Source: Chitinophaga pinensis (lineage in GTDB: Bacteria; Bacteroidota; Bacteroidia; Flavobacteriales; Flavobacteriaceae). Taken from it: 64,000 bases of DNA. The notes beneath the pieces were generated by a model that saw only the letters and a list, made by a program, of their open reading frames with translations, ran no database searches and had not been told where the DNA came from. The position numbers were made by a program, and so were the translations under genes. Numbering within the stretch: position 1 is the stretch's first letter; each line of letters begins with the position of its first letter. The stretch lies in the NCBI GenBank assembly GCA_945873505.1, contig CAMCDQ010000004.1, forward strand, positions 1-64,000, read 5' to 3'. Below, in pieces: positions 19,813 to 29,391 of this stretch.

Positions 19813-20580
19813 TTAATATTGTTCTAATTCAACTAAAACGGGACAATGGTCGGAATGTTTTGCTTCTTGCAAAATAACTGCTCTTTTAAGTTTGTCTTTT
19901 AAGCTTTCACTTACCAAACAATAGTCAATTCGCCAACCTTTATTATTGCCACGGGAACCTGCTCTGTAACTCCACCAACTGAATTGGTCGGGTTGTTTGT
20001 TAAAAAACCGGAAGCTGTCAATGAATCCATTTTTCATAAATTTATCCAACCACGCACGTTCTTCAGGTAAGAATCCTGATACTTTTGCATTGCGAATAGG
20101 GTCATGAATGTCAATTGCCTGATGGCAAATGTTGTAATCGCCACAAATCACCAAATTTGGAATTTCCTTTTTCAAGGTAGTAATATAATTTTGAAAATCG
20201 TCCATAAACATGAATTTATGATCCAATCGATCGATATTTGTGCCTGATGGTAAATACAAACTCATTACAGAAAAAGCATCAAAATCAACACGAAGATTAC
20301 GTCCTTCAAAATCCATGTGAGCAATTCCGGTGCCAAAAACGATATTATTAGGTTTAATTTTCGACAAAACTGCCACGCCGCTATATCCTTTTTTAATTGC
20401 GGGATAATAATATTGATAGGAATACCCTGCTTTTTCAAAATCAGAAACTGGAACTTGATCTTCGGAAGCTTTTATCTCCTGAAGACAAATTACATCTGGA
20501 TTGGCATGTTGCAACCATTTGATAAAACCTTTTGCAATGGCGGCTCGAATTCCATTTACATTATAGGAAATAATTTTCAT
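19813..20580 (-). CDS. xth: Exodeoxyribonuclease III
   Basis: AP endonuclease / 3'-5' exonuclease of base-excision repair. The 255 residues carry the family motifs in order: SYNVNGIRAA, CLQEIKA (metal-binding E), SGVAVLSK, CGDYNICH (D and N of the active site), GWRIDYCLVS and KHSDHCPV (catalytic D-H). The length is normal. It lies 18 bp upstream of the OmpA gene on the same strand. Confidence 0.95.
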   Translation of the reverse strand: MKIISYNVNGIRAAIAKGFIKWLQHANPDVICLQEIKASEDQVPVSDFEKAGYSYQYYYPAIKKGYSGVAVLSKIKPNNIVFGTGIAHMDFEGRNLRVDFDAFSVMSLYLPSGTNIDRLDHKFMFMDDFQNYITTLKKEIPNLVICGDYNICHQAIDIHDPIRNAKVSGFLPEERAWLDKFMKNGFIDSFRFFNKQPDQFSWWSYRAGSRGNNKGWRIDYCLVSESLKDKLKRAVILQEAKHSDHCPVLVELEQY

Positions 20581-20690
20581 TATTACATTTCAAATTTATA
20601 TTCCCAAAAGTAATAAAAAACTTGAACGTAACATACAGAAAATACAAAGAAAATCGAAACCTCTTTTCGTCGGTTACACGAGAATTTTCC

Positions 20691-20698
20691 TATCTTTG
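20691..20698 (+). promoter_or_regulatory. -7 element TATCTTTG of the olsF-like gene
   Basis: Matches TAnnTTTG; the ATG follows 26 bp downstream. No clear -33 TTTG is seen at the usual spacing. Confidence 0.45.
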
Positions 20699-20724
20699 TT
20701 TTTCGTTTTAAATTTAAATTATAA

Positions 20725-22533
20725 ATGGGTTTAGTTACAGCAAAGGAAGTTTCCAAAGTAATAAATACTGATAAGTACGGAGTTTTCGGTACTTTTTCAG
20801 GTTGGTTACTGATGAAGGTTTTAAAAATATCTACCCTAAATAAAGTGTATGATAGAAATAAACATTTGGAAGATGTTCCGTTTTTAAATGCCATTTTAGA
20901 AGATTTAGAAATTAAATTTGAAATTCCCGAAGAAGATTTAAAACGTTTGCCAAAAGAAGGGGCTTATATCACTATTTCAAACCATCCTTTGGGCGGAATT
21001 GATGGTGTTTTATTACTGAAATTAATGCTTGAAAGAGAACCTAATTTCAAGATAATAGCCAATTTTCTTTTGCATAGAATCGAGCCTTTAAAAAAATACA
21101 TAATGCCAGTGAATCCTTTTGAAAACCACAAGGATGCCAAATCAAGCGTAGTAGGAATTAAGGAAACACTTCGTCATTTGCGAGATGGAAAGCCTTTGGG
21201 GATTTTTCCTGCTGGAGAAGTTTCTACCTATAAAGACGGCAAATTAGTGGTTGATAAACCGTGGGAAGAAGGGGCTATTAAAGTGATACGAAAAGCACAA
21301 GTTAAAGTTGTTCCGATTTATTTCCATGCTAAAAACAGTAAATTATTTTATTTTTTATCCAAGATTGACGACACGTTTCGCACCGCAAAGCTACCTTCGG
21401 AATTATTTTCTCAAAAAGACAGGGTGATTAAAGTTCGTATTGGAAAACCAATTTCGGTAAACGAACAAAATGAGCATTCAACCATAGAAGAATATTCGGA
21501 ATTTTTACGTCGAAAAACCTATATGTTGGCAAAACCATTTCAAAAAGAAACCCCTTTTTTACCAACTCCAAATTTAAAACTGCCTAAAAAAGAACCTAAA
21601 AAAATTGTAACTGGCGCTTGTCAAGAAAATATGGTTTTAGAAGTTGACGCTCTACGAAGTTCAGATTGCAGATTATTGCAAAGCAAAAATTACGAAGTGT
21701 TCTTTGCCGAAGCTTCAAAAATTCCAAGTATTCTTCATGAAATAGGTCGTTTACGGGAAATTACTTTTAGAGAAGTTGGTGAAGGAACTAATGAATCCAT
21801 CGATATTGATAAATACGATAAGTACTACCATCACATGTTTTTGTGGGATGATGACGCCAAAAAAATGGCAGGCGCCTACAGAATGGGACTAGGTTCCGAA
21901 ATTTATCCAAAATATGGAATGGAAGGGTTTTATCTGAATGACCTTTTTCGTTTCGAACCAGAATTACACGATATGATGCACAAATCTATCGAAATGGGAC
22001 GCGCATTTATCATCAAAGAATACCAACAAAAACCAATGCCCCTTTTCTTACTTTGGAAAGGAATTATTCATACAACTTTAAGATATCCTGAACATAAATT
22101 CTTGCTTGGAGGCGTGAGTATTAGTAATCAATTTTCGGATTTTTCTAAGTCGTTGATGATTGAATTTATGAAATCTAATTTCTATGATCCTTACATTGCA
22201 CAATACATTCATCCTAAAAAGGCATTTAAAGTAAAACTGAAAGATGCCGATAAAGACTTTGTTTTCAATGAAGCAGAGTCGGATTTGATTAAATTTGATA
22301 AAATAATTGACGAATTAGAACCTGGCTCTTTGCGATTGCCAGTTTTAATAAAAAAGTATATCAAGCAAAATGCACGTGTAGTAGCTTTTAACGTTGATCC
22401 TTTATTTAACAATGCCGTTGATGGATTAATGTATATTAGAATTTCCGATATTCCAGACAGTACTGTAAAGCCAGTTATGGAAGAGTTTCAGGCAGAATTA
22501 GAACGTAAATTAGCTGAAAAAGGAGAAATTTAA
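20725..22533 (+). CDS. olsF: Bifunctional ornithine-lipid acyltransferase (OlsF-like)
   Basis: A 602-residue two-domain acyltransferase. The N-terminal half is PlsC/OlsA-like: SNHPLGGIDG near residue 87 is the acyltransferase motif I and GIFPAGEVST the later substrate motif. The C-terminal half (~310-600) is a hemolysin/OlsB-like GNAT domain (EIGRLREITFREVGEGTN, GAYRMGLG, EMGRAFI). Fusions of this order make ornithine lipids by N- then O-acylation in Serratia and in Flavobacterium johnsoniae. The assignment rests on domain order and taxon; activity is inferred. Confidence 0.75.
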   Translation: MGLVTAKEVSKVINTDKYGVFGTFSGWLLMKVLKISTLNKVYDRNKHLEDVPFLNAILEDLEIKFEIPEEDLKRLPKEGAYITISNHPLGGIDGVLLLKLMLEREPNFKIIANFLLHRIEPLKKYIMPVNPFENHKDAKSSVVGIKETLRHLRDGKPLGIFPAGEVSTYKDGKLVVDKPWEEGAIKVIRKAQVKVVPIYFHAKNSKLFYFLSKIDDTFRTAKLPSELFSQKDRVIKVRIGKPISVNEQNEHSTIEEYSEFLRRKTYMLAKPFQKETPFLPTPNLKLPKKEPKKIVTGACQENMVLEVDALRSSDCRLLQSKNYEVFFAEASKIPSILHEIGRLREITFREVGEGTNESIDIDKYDKYYHHMFLWDDDAKKMAGAYRMGLGSEIYPKYGMEGFYLNDLFRFEPELHDMMHKSIEMGRAFIIKEYQQKPMPLFLLWKGIIHTTLRYPEHKFLLGGVSISNQFSDFSKSLMIEFMKSNFYDPYIAQYIHPKKAFKVKLKDADKDFVFNEAESDLIKFDKIIDELEPGSLRLPVLIKKYIKQNARVVAFNVDPLFNNAVDGLMYIRISDIPDSTVKPVMEEFQAELERKLAEKGEI

Positions 22534-22550
22534 TTTAATTGTAATCTAAA

Positions 22551-23357
22551 TTATTTTGTTTTTTCAGCAACCAATTTTTTATAATTATCCCAATTAATTT
22601 CTGAAATTGTTGGGATTTTTTTATACTTCTTATCTTTCAAATACTCCAAAATATACTTGGTGCGTTCTTCAGATTCAGGATGTGTAGAAATCCAATACAG
22701 ACTTTCGGAACTCTCTTTTTGTTGCGCCAATTCAAACATAAAATCGGCAAAAGGTTCCGGGTTGATATTGGCTTTCAAAAGATAGTCTACGCTTGCCATA
22801 TCGGCTTCTTTTTCCAACGTTCTGTCGTATGCTGATGACGATAAGGTTTTTAGAATTTCCTTTACTATTGCTCCGCTATTTCCGCCCGTAGTTGCAGAAA
22901 GCAAAACCGATAAGCCAATTTCTTTAGAAAGTTTTTTCATTACATGATTGTTCGCAATATGAGCAATTTCGTGTCCTAAAACCCCTTGCAAAGCTTCTTG
23001 ATTTTTGCATTCTTTGATTAAACCCGTATAAACTACCAAATGATTATCGGGTAATGCAAAGGCATTTACATCATCATTTGCAACGATATGTATTTTTAAG
23101 GAATCTCTTTTAATATTGCTTTCTTCGCAAATTGGCGCTATTAATTTGTCTAAAGTTGCTGTAATTGAATCGTTTGTAATTATTTTCCCTGATGACTCAA
23201 TTTCATCCCAAATTAAATCTCCAATCTTATTTTCGGAAGAACTTCGTATTTCTTTTACATGAAAAATCGAAACAAAATCAACTTGCGAAAGGACTAAAAA
23301 CAGTCCGAAAAAGCCAATTAGAATTATGAATCCTGGAAGTATTATTTTCTTTACCAT
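22551..23357 (-). CDS. M48-family zinc metallopeptidase
   Basis: The 268 residues have an N-terminal membrane segment (~5-25), the zinc motif HEIAH in GVLGHEIAHIANNH, and a downstream EKEAD glutamate ligand (LEKEADMASVDYL). The HPESEER box near the C-terminus is typical of BepA/LoiP-type periplasmic proteases. Probably acts in envelope protein quality control. It starts at the last base of the preceding gene's stop codon, and so is part of a four-gene minus-strand run. Confidence 0.88.
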   Translation of the reverse strand: MVKKIILPGFIILIGFFGLFLVLSQVDFVSIFHVKEIRSSSENKIGDLIWDEIESSGKIITNDSITATLDKLIAPICEESNIKRDSLKIHIVANDDVNAFALPDNHLVVYTGLIKECKNQEALQGVLGHEIAHIANNHVMKKLSKEIGLSVLLSATTGGNSGAIVKEILKTLSSSAYDRTLEKEADMASVDYLLKANINPEPFADFMFELAQQKESSESLYWISTHPESEERTKYILEYLKDKKYKKIPTISEINWDNYKKLVAEKTK

Positions 23358-23788
23358 TATGATTTACAAATTAAGTTAGTCACATTTCCAAAAAAGAAAA
23401 CTTCAACGTGTTTCCCTTTTCGAGTTTGAATTGCACAATAAATAGTCGAAATAATTTCTAAAATATTGAAGAAAATTACAGTAAATAAATAGGCAAAATA
23501 GTAGTTAGACACTTTTTCATCTGTAAAAATAATAGAAACCGTCCACCAAAAACTATAACTATTGGCAAACAATAAAACCAATTGCGAAAGCAAAGCTTGG
23601 GTGCAATGCCAACGAACAAAGTAAGTACTTTTCCGATTGGCTAAATAGAAAAAAAGCGTGGCTAATAAATTGATAATTGGCAATGGCAATCCAGCAATTA
23701 CTGCGACTAATGACATTAAGTAACTGTTGGATGCCTTTTCGTTTTCGTGTTCTGTTGTTACGTATGCAAAGGTGTTTTTCTGTTTCAT
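23357..23788 (-). CDS. DUF4870-like small membrane protein
   Basis: A 143-residue protein with about four hydrophobic segments. Segments such as PLPIINLLATLFFYLANRKS and FVRWHCTQALLSQ resemble the DUF4870/Tic20-like group. Its function is unknown. It overlaps the end of the DUF2752 gene by 4 bp (ATGA) and the start of the M48 gene by 1 bp, which indicates cotranslation. Confidence 0.6.
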   Translation of the reverse strand: MKQKNTFAYVTTEHENEKASNSYLMSLVAVIAGLPLPIINLLATLFFYLANRKSTYFVRWHCTQALLSQLVLLFANSYSFWWTVSIIFTDEKVSNYYFAYLFTVIFFNILEIISTIYCAIQTRKGKHVEVFFFGNVTNLICKS

Positions 23789-24189
23789 AATCCTTTATTA
23801 ATATTCCACATCCAGTTGAGAACAACTAGAATTATTAGCGGTATTGCAATATATTTTTGTTTCAAAATGGATTCTATTTTATTGTAAAAAGTATAAAAGG
23901 ATTGCTTTTTTAATAGCACATCAAAAACAATCCAAATAGGCAAGAATAACATAGAGCTACTTACAATTATTCCAAAAGGATTCGTCAAAATAGAAGCTGT
24001 AAAATCCCCCTTAAAAAGGAGTTGTACGGCACGACTTGTGCCACAAGAAGGGCAAGGAAATCCCGCGAAATTCTTAATCATACAAACGGAGAATTGATTG
24101 CTTTTAGAATAATATAAGTTGTATAATAGGTAAATATATCCTGAAGTACAAGCTATTAAAATGAATAGATATAACTTGTTTTTAGACAT
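23785..24189 (-). CDS. DUF2752 membrane protein
   Basis: A 134-residue protein with three hydrophobic segments and the DUF2752 signature FPCPSCGTSRAVQLLFKGD. The function is unknown. It is often found beside small TM2 or DUF4870 proteins, as here, and overlaps the next gene by 4 bp. Confidence 0.8.
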   Translation of the reverse strand: MSKNKLYLFILIACTSGYIYLLYNLYYSKSNQFSVCMIKNFAGFPCPSCGTSRAVQLLFKGDFTASILTNPFGIIVSSSMLFLPIWIVFDVLLKKQSFYTFYNKIESILKQKYIAIPLIILVVLNWMWNINKGL

Positions 24190-24192
24190 TAT

Positions 24193-24534
24193 CTAATATA
24201 AAGCATTTTGAAATGTTTCCATGTTTTTTTCACGAGTGGCACCCATAATTAGAAACCAATCGATGATAGTCCATATTCCAAGACCACCACAAGTAAGTAG
24301 TTTGCCTATTCCCATTCCGGTATCTCCAATATAAAAACGGTCAATTCCTAAAGTTCCACCTCCAACAATTGAGATAATAAGACTTGTAGTAGGATCTTTT
24401 AATTGTAATGATTGAACCGCAGGCCATCTTTCATCATCCAATTGTAATAATTTTTCTCTGATTGCTGATAAATGATAGCTTTCGAAGTGCTTTGCATTCA
24501 TCATCATAAATAAGTCTACTTTTTGCGATTCCAT
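24193..24534 (-). CDS. TM2-domain protein
   Basis: A 113-residue protein with a TM2 domain: glycine-rich membrane pair GGGTLGIDRFYIGDTGMGIGK and GGLGIWTIIDWFLIMG. The N-terminal ~55 residues are soluble. It lies 3 bp upstream of the DUF2752 gene and is the first gene of the four-gene run. Confidence 0.85.
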   Translation of the reverse strand: MESQKVDLFMMMNAKHFESYHLSAIREKLLQLDDERWPAVQSLQLKDPTTSLIISIVGGGTLGIDRFYIGDTGMGIGKLLTCGGLGIWTIIDWFLIMGATREKNMETFQNALY

Positions 24535-24604
24535 AGTTTTGGGTTTTAGATTAGAATGCTAATATATAAAATTTATTGAAATAGTAACCGTTACGTTTTT
24601 GATA

Positions 24605-25570
24605 TTATGATAGATTACCAAAATACTTCGCTTTTATTTTATCGACAATTACTTGTGTTAATTTTTGGTGACTTTCAAATGTCCATCCTGCTATGTGTGG
24701 CGTGAGCAATACATTATCCGCTTTAAGCAAATAGTCAAAAGCGGCAGGTTTTTCGGAATCAATGAATAGGTTTTCGAATGATAACTTTTCGTATTCTAAA
24801 ACGTCTAATCCTGCGCCAAGAATTTTTCCAGATTTTAAACCTTCCACTAAATCATTAGTTACAACACAATTTCCGCGGGCGGTATTAATAAACCAAAAGG
24901 GTTTTGAAAACGAATTTATAAAATTGGCATTAATCATTTTGTCGGTTGACGGATTCCAAGGAGTGTGAAGACTTACAACGTCTGATTTTTGTTTCAGTTC
25001 TGATAAAGAAACTTGCTTTGCATTGGCATCGCCCACATTTTCGAGAATGTCATAACACAGGACTTCAACATCAAAGCCGCGAAGTTTTTTGGCAAATGAT
25101 TTCCCCATTTTTCCGTAACCAATTATACCGATTGTTTTGCCTTCTAGTTCGTGTCCGCGATTGGTTTCTCGGTTCCAATGTCCCGATTTTATTTCTGAAA
25201 ATGCTTTGTTGAGGTTGTTGAAAAGCGACAATAGCATTCCAAGTGCGTGTTCTCCAACGGCGTTGCTATTGCCTTCGGGAGCTGCTATTAGCGAAATGTT
25301 TTTCGATAATGCGTAATCGCAATCGATGCTTTCTAAACCAGCGCCAACTCTTGCAATGAATTGTAAATTGGTGGCTTTGTCAAGAAATGTTTTGTCGATT
25401 TTGAATCGGCTGCGGATTACAATTCCTTGGTATTCGTGAATTTTGACTTCAATTTCTGTTTTGGAAGAAGTAAAATCTTCGTGATTTGTAAATCCTACTT
25501 CTTGTAATTGGTTCCAAAGCAAAGGATGGTTGCTATCGATGTGAAGGATTTTTATAGTGGTTGCTGACAT
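24605..25570 (-). CDS. D-2-hydroxyacid dehydrogenase (SerA-like)
   Basis: A 321-residue NAD-dependent dehydrogenase. The Rossmann motif GIIGYGKMGKSFA lies near 150; catalytic residues are in INTARGNCV (R), DVLEYE (E) and LLTPHIAGWT (H). This is the set of the phosphoglycerate/hydroxypyruvate reductase family. No C-terminal ACT domain is present. Substrate could be 3-phosphoglycerate or another 2-hydroxy acid; the context gives no help. Confidence 0.85.
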   Translation of the reverse strand: MSATTIKILHIDSNHPLLWNQLQEVGFTNHEDFTSSKTEIEVKIHEYQGIVIRSRFKIDKTFLDKATNLQFIARVGAGLESIDCDYALSKNISLIAAPEGNSNAVGEHALGMLLSLFNNLNKAFSEIKSGHWNRETNRGHELEGKTIGIIGYGKMGKSFAKKLRGFDVEVLCYDILENVGDANAKQVSLSELKQKSDVVSLHTPWNPSTDKMINANFINSFSKPFWFINTARGNCVVTNDLVEGLKSGKILGAGLDVLEYEKLSFENLFIDSEKPAAFDYLLKADNVLLTPHIAGWTFESHQKLTQVIVDKIKAKYFGNLS

Positions 25571-25629
25571 AATTGAATTTTGAATGCTAAAGGTACTTTT
25601 TTTTGTGGAATTGTGAAACCCACTCTATT

Positions 25630-25775
25630 TTTTCGCGTGAGGGATTGCAGCGGAAAGCCCACAGACAAGTCTAGCGAAGCGGAACTTGGCGAGGACTTGC
25701 AGCGGAAAGCCCGACCGAGTTTAGTAAAAATATTGTAGTTCGTCAAAACGCTCTAAACGAGGGCACGCCCAAATA
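25630..25775 (-). repeat. Dispersed composite intergenic repeat
   Basis: On the minus strand it opens with TTGGGCGTGCCCTCGTTTAG and contains GGGCTTTCCGCTGCAA twice (plus-strand GAGGGATTGCAGCGGAAAGC at 25639 and GAGGACTTGCAGCGGAAAGC at 25691, 52 bp apart). It is GC-richer than its surroundings, and partial copies occur at 18658 and 58866. It resembles a repeat I know from many Flavobacterium intergenic regions; the element's nature is unknown. Confidence 0.6.
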
Positions 25776-25791
25776 AAAAAACATCAAAAAT

Positions 25792-25821
25792 AATCCCTGC
25801 TTTTTCAAACAGGGATTTTTT
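25792..25821. terminator. Terminator downstream of the RND pump gene
   Basis: AATCCCTG / CAGGGATT stem of 8 bp with a 10-nt loop. T-runs lie on both sides; it sits 17 bp past the stop of the RND gene on the minus strand. Confidence 0.75.
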
Positions 25822-25837
25822 ATAGGGTCCAGAAAAA

Positions 25838-28800
25838 TTAATTTTCTGTTACTCTGGCGGCTCTTTTGTCGCGCAACCAGTATTTGGTTCGTTTGACTAA
25901 ATAGAACATTACGGGCACCATAACCAGGGTTAAAACGGTGGCGTAAGTCAGTCCGAAGATGATGGTCCACGCCAGCGGGCTCCAGAAAACGACGTTGTCT
26001 CCTCCTACGTAAATGTGCGGATTTAGGTTGGTTACCAATGAAAAGAAGTCGAAATTCAGTCCGATTGCCAACGGAATTAATCCTAAAATTGCGGTTAATG
26101 CGGTTAGTAAAACGGGACGCAAACGGGATTTTCCAGATTGAATAATCACTTGTTTTATTTCGGCAATGGTTAAATCGTCGTGTGAAGTTTGCTTGTTTTC
26201 GATAACTTTTTCGTCTAATAAAAGCACGAAGAAGTCCATTAATACGATTCCGTTTTTCACGACAATTCCTGATAACGCAATGATTCCCATCATCGTCATT
26301 AGGATTACGAAATCCATTCCTGCAAAGACGTAACCGTAGAATACGCCGCTAAAACTTAGCAAAACGGTGAACATAATTATGGCGGTTTTCGACAAGGAAT
26401 TGAATTGCAACACGATAATTATGGTGATGCTCGCCAACGCCAAAAGCAATGCGCCAAACAAGAAACTGGAATCTTTTTTCTGTTGTTCTTGCTCGCCAGA
26501 AAACGAATACGTGATGTCGCCTGCCATTTTATAATTGGCAGTTTTCAGTTGTGATTCAATTTGTTTGGTAATTCCGTCGCCATTTGCACCGGTTAAAACA
26601 TTGGAATAAATGGTCATTATTCGTTTCGAATTCTTGCGTTTTATTTGGTTGAACGTGAATTTTTTCTCGGTCGTTGCGAAAGCAGCAATCGGAACTTGGA
26701 TGATTTGTCCGTTGTTTTGATTTCTGAAAGTCACGGGTTGGTTGAACAAAACGCTTTCGTTTTTGCGTTGGTCTTCCTGCAAACGCATCACTATATTATA
26801 ATCGTCTTTTCCTTCTTTGTAGGTTGAAATTTCTTGCCCGTAAACTGCGCGACGCATAGTGTAACCAAGTTGTCCCGTGCTGGCACCTAAACTACCAATA
26901 CTTACACGATCGACATTTACTTCCAATTCTGGACTTTCTTTGTTGACATCAATATTTAATTTTTCGATGCCTTCGATGTTTTTTGAATTGATGAAAGTGA
27001 TTACTTTATTGGCTTCCACTAACATTTCGTCGTAATTGGTTCCCGATAATTGCAAACTAATTGGATAACCTGAAGGCGGTCCGTTAGAATCTTTTTCGAC
27101 AATGATTTTTGCTCCTGCAATTGCTTTTACTTTGGCACGAATTTCTTCTAAAATGTTATCTGTATTTACGCCTTTTCTAAAATTAAATTCGGTAAAATTC
27201 ACGGTTACTTTTCCTTTATACGGGGTTTCAGATTGGTTTCCAGAATCTACATTTGGATTTCCAGCTCCTTTTCCTACTTGCGAAACGATGCTTTCTGCCA
27301 AATAGTTTTCGTTATTTTCAACATATTTTCCTAAAATTGAAATCACTTGTTTTTCAACAAATAAATTGGCTTTATTGGTTTTAGAAATTTCTGTTCCTTG
27401 TGGATATTCGATGTAAACTATGGCTTGATTTGGAATGTTTTTTGGGAAAAATAATACGTTTCTCGGGAAGATTCCCAATAATACAAACGAGAAAAATAGT
27501 AAAGCGATAATTCCAACTAATGCGATTACCGCTCTTTTTCCTGTTAGGATTTTACCCAGAAAAATTTGGTATTTTTTCTCTAAACTCGGGAAGAAACTGT
27601 GTTGGAAATCTTGAGTCCATTTGAAAATAAACAAATGATACGCCCACATTAATACCAAAGCAATAATGATTAAATGACCGATGGCTTTCATCCAAACAGT
27701 ATTGGTAATATTCCCTGGAATTACGAATAGCAAACCTGAAACGATGAAAATAATCGTGTATTTTTTTAATGCTTTTTTAGAGATGTTTCTGTCTTCAATA
27801 TCCATAAAACCACCCGTCATTGAGGCATTTATCACCATTGCTACGAATAGCGATGCGCCCAAAACACAAGACAATGTAATTGGGAAATAGATCATGAATT
27901 TTCCAACGGTTCCTGGCCATAAAGCCAATGGAATAAAGGCAGCCAAGGTCGTTGCTGTTGATGAAATTACCGGCCAAGCGATTTCGCCAATACCAATTTT
28001 AGAGGCTTCAATTCGTCCCAAACCTTTTTTCATATTGGCAAAAACGTTGTCGACAACCACAATTCCATCATCGACTAATAATCCTAATCCCATTACCAAT
28101 CCAAACAAAACCATCGTGTTCAACGTGAATCCAAAAGCCGATAAAATGGCAAATGCCATCAACATGGAAAGTGGAATTGCAGCCCCAACAAACAAGGAAT
28201 TTCGTAATCCCATCGTGAACATCAACACAATCATTACCAAAATAATTCCGAAAATAATGTGGTTTGACAATTCGTTTACTTGGTGTTCGACTTCGCTCGA
28301 TTGGTCGTTGGTCATTTTGATACTCAAATCTTTTGGCAAAACTGTTTCTTGTGCTTTAGCAACAATTTCTTTGACTTGATCCAATGCAGAAATCATATTT
28401 TGCCCAGAACGTTTTTTTACATTTAGCATCACCACTTCTTGACCACTTTCGCGTGCGTACGTCGTTTTTTCTTTCTCTTTAAAATTGATAACCGCAATAT
28501 CTTTGAGGTAAACCGTCCCTCCGTAGGATTTTACAATTACGTTTTCAAGTTCCTTTGGGTTTTTGATTTCGCCAACAATTCGGATGTTATTTCGAGAACC
28601 TTGCGAGATTAAATTACCTCCTGAAAGGGTCATATTTTCATATTTCACCGCATTTTGAATGTCGTCAAAACTTACTTTTGCAGCGTTCATTTTGAATACA
28701 TCAATGGCAATTTCAACCTCTTTATCATCAACCCCAAGAATGTCCACCTTTTTTACTTCAGGAACATTTTCAATCTCGTCTTTTAAATATTCACCATATT

Positions 28801-29302
28801 TTTTGAGTTGTTGCGTGGTGTAATTCCCCTTCAAATTAATATTCAAAATCGGCACTTCCTCCGAAATATTGATATTGAAAATACTTGGTTCTACCTTACT
28901 TCCATTGTCAAGATTTGGCCAATCGGTATCGGCTTTCGCCAAATCTGCTTTGTCTTTAATTCTGATTTTAGCTTCTTCAATAGTTATTTTTTGTTCAAAT
29001 TCAACGACTACAATTCCGTAATCTTGAAACGAGCTAGAAGTAACTTTGGTCACACCAGAAATATTTTTAAACTGATCTTCAAGCGGTTTAACAACTATTT
29101 TTTCAACATCTTCTGCTGAATTTCCGGGGAAAATAGAAGAAACATAGATTTTGTTTTCCAATATTTCAGGAAAATCTTCCCTTGGCATATTAAGGTATGC
29201 CGTAATTCCACTAACGATAATTATAAAGGTCAGAATGTAAACCGTAATTCGGTTATCTACAGCCCAACTCGAAATGCCAAATTCTTTTTTTTGATGACTC
29301 AT
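25838..29302 (-). CDS. RND efflux pump, inner-membrane permease
   Basis: A 1154-residue AcrB-like proton-driven exporter. The TM1 region (VYILTFIIIVSGITAYLNMP) is followed by a periplasmic porter domain. TM4 carries the paired proton-relay acids in GLLVDDGIVVVDNV. A second porter domain and TM8-12 follow, with GIVVKNGIVLMDF. It is the last gene of a TetR-TolC-adaptor-RND run. Substrates cannot be deduced; the acidic TM4 pair fits the multidrug (HAE) group rather than heavy-metal pumps. Confidence 0.92.
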   Translation of the reverse strand: MSHQKKEFGISSWAVDNRITVYILTFIIIVSGITAYLNMPREDFPEILENKIYVSSIFPGNSAEDVEKIVVKPLEDQFKNISGVTKVTSSSFQDYGIVVVEFEQKITIEEAKIRIKDKADLAKADTDWPNLDNGSKVEPSIFNINISEEVPILNINLKGNYTTQQLKKYGEYLKDEIENVPEVKKVDILGVDDKEVEIAIDVFKMNAAKVSFDDIQNAVKYENMTLSGGNLISQGSRNNIRIVGEIKNPKELENVIVKSYGGTVYLKDIAVINFKEKEKTTYARESGQEVVMLNVKKRSGQNMISALDQVKEIVAKAQETVLPKDLSIKMTNDQSSEVEHQVNELSNHIIFGIILVMIVLMFTMGLRNSLFVGAAIPLSMLMAFAILSAFGFTLNTMVLFGLVMGLGLLVDDGIVVVDNVFANMKKGLGRIEASKIGIGEIAWPVISSTATTLAAFIPLALWPGTVGKFMIYFPITLSCVLGASLFVAMVINASMTGGFMDIEDRNISKKALKKYTIIFIVSGLLFVIPGNITNTVWMKAIGHLIIIALVLMWAYHLFIFKWTQDFQHSFFPSLEKKYQIFLGKILTGKRAVIALVGIIALLFFSFVLLGIFPRNVLFFPKNIPNQAIVYIEYPQGTEISKTNKANLFVEKQVISILGKYVENNENYLAESIVSQVGKGAGNPNVDSGNQSETPYKGKVTVNFTEFNFRKGVNTDNILEEIRAKVKAIAGAKIIVEKDSNGPPSGYPISLQLSGTNYDEMLVEANKVITFINSKNIEGIEKLNIDVNKESPELEVNVDRVSIGSLGASTGQLGYTMRRAVYGQEISTYKEGKDDYNIVMRLQEDQRKNESVLFNQPVTFRNQNNGQIIQVPIAAFATTEKKFTFNQIKRKNSKRIMTIYSNVLTGANGDGITKQIESQLKTANYKMAGDITYSFSGEQEQQKKDSSFLFGALLLALASITIIIVLQFNSLSKTAIIMFTVLLSFSGVFYGYVFAGMDFVILMTMMGIIALSGIVVKNGIVLMDFFVLLLDEKVIENKQTSHDDLTIAEIKQVIIQSGKSRLRPVLLTALTAILGLIPLAIGLNFDFFSLVTNLNPHIYVGGDNVVFWSPLAWTIIFGLTYATVLTLVMVPVMFYLVKRTKYWLRDKRAARVTEN

Positions 29303-29364
29303 TATATAAGAGTTATTTTAAATTTTAAATGATAAATTTCGAATTCAATAGTTGTCAATTTTGA

Positions 29365-29391
29365 TTCCCCCTTCGGGGGTTAGGGGGCTTA
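29365..29391 (-). repeat. 27-bp GC-rich repeat supplying the adaptor gene's stop codon
   Basis: Plus-strand TTCCCCCTTCGGGGG followed by TTAGGGGGCTTA, with an internal hairpin CCCCC-TTC-GGGGG. The TAA of the adaptor gene lies in its last three bases. An identical 27-bp copy (opposite orientation) is at 44916-44942 inside bioA. Confidence 0.75.

Noticed and set aside
27894..28379. A 161-codon open frame antisense to the RND pump gene
   Set aside because: It mirrors the strongly conserved pump reading frame, has no family resemblance and no promoter or ribosome site; low-GC coding DNA often gives such frames.
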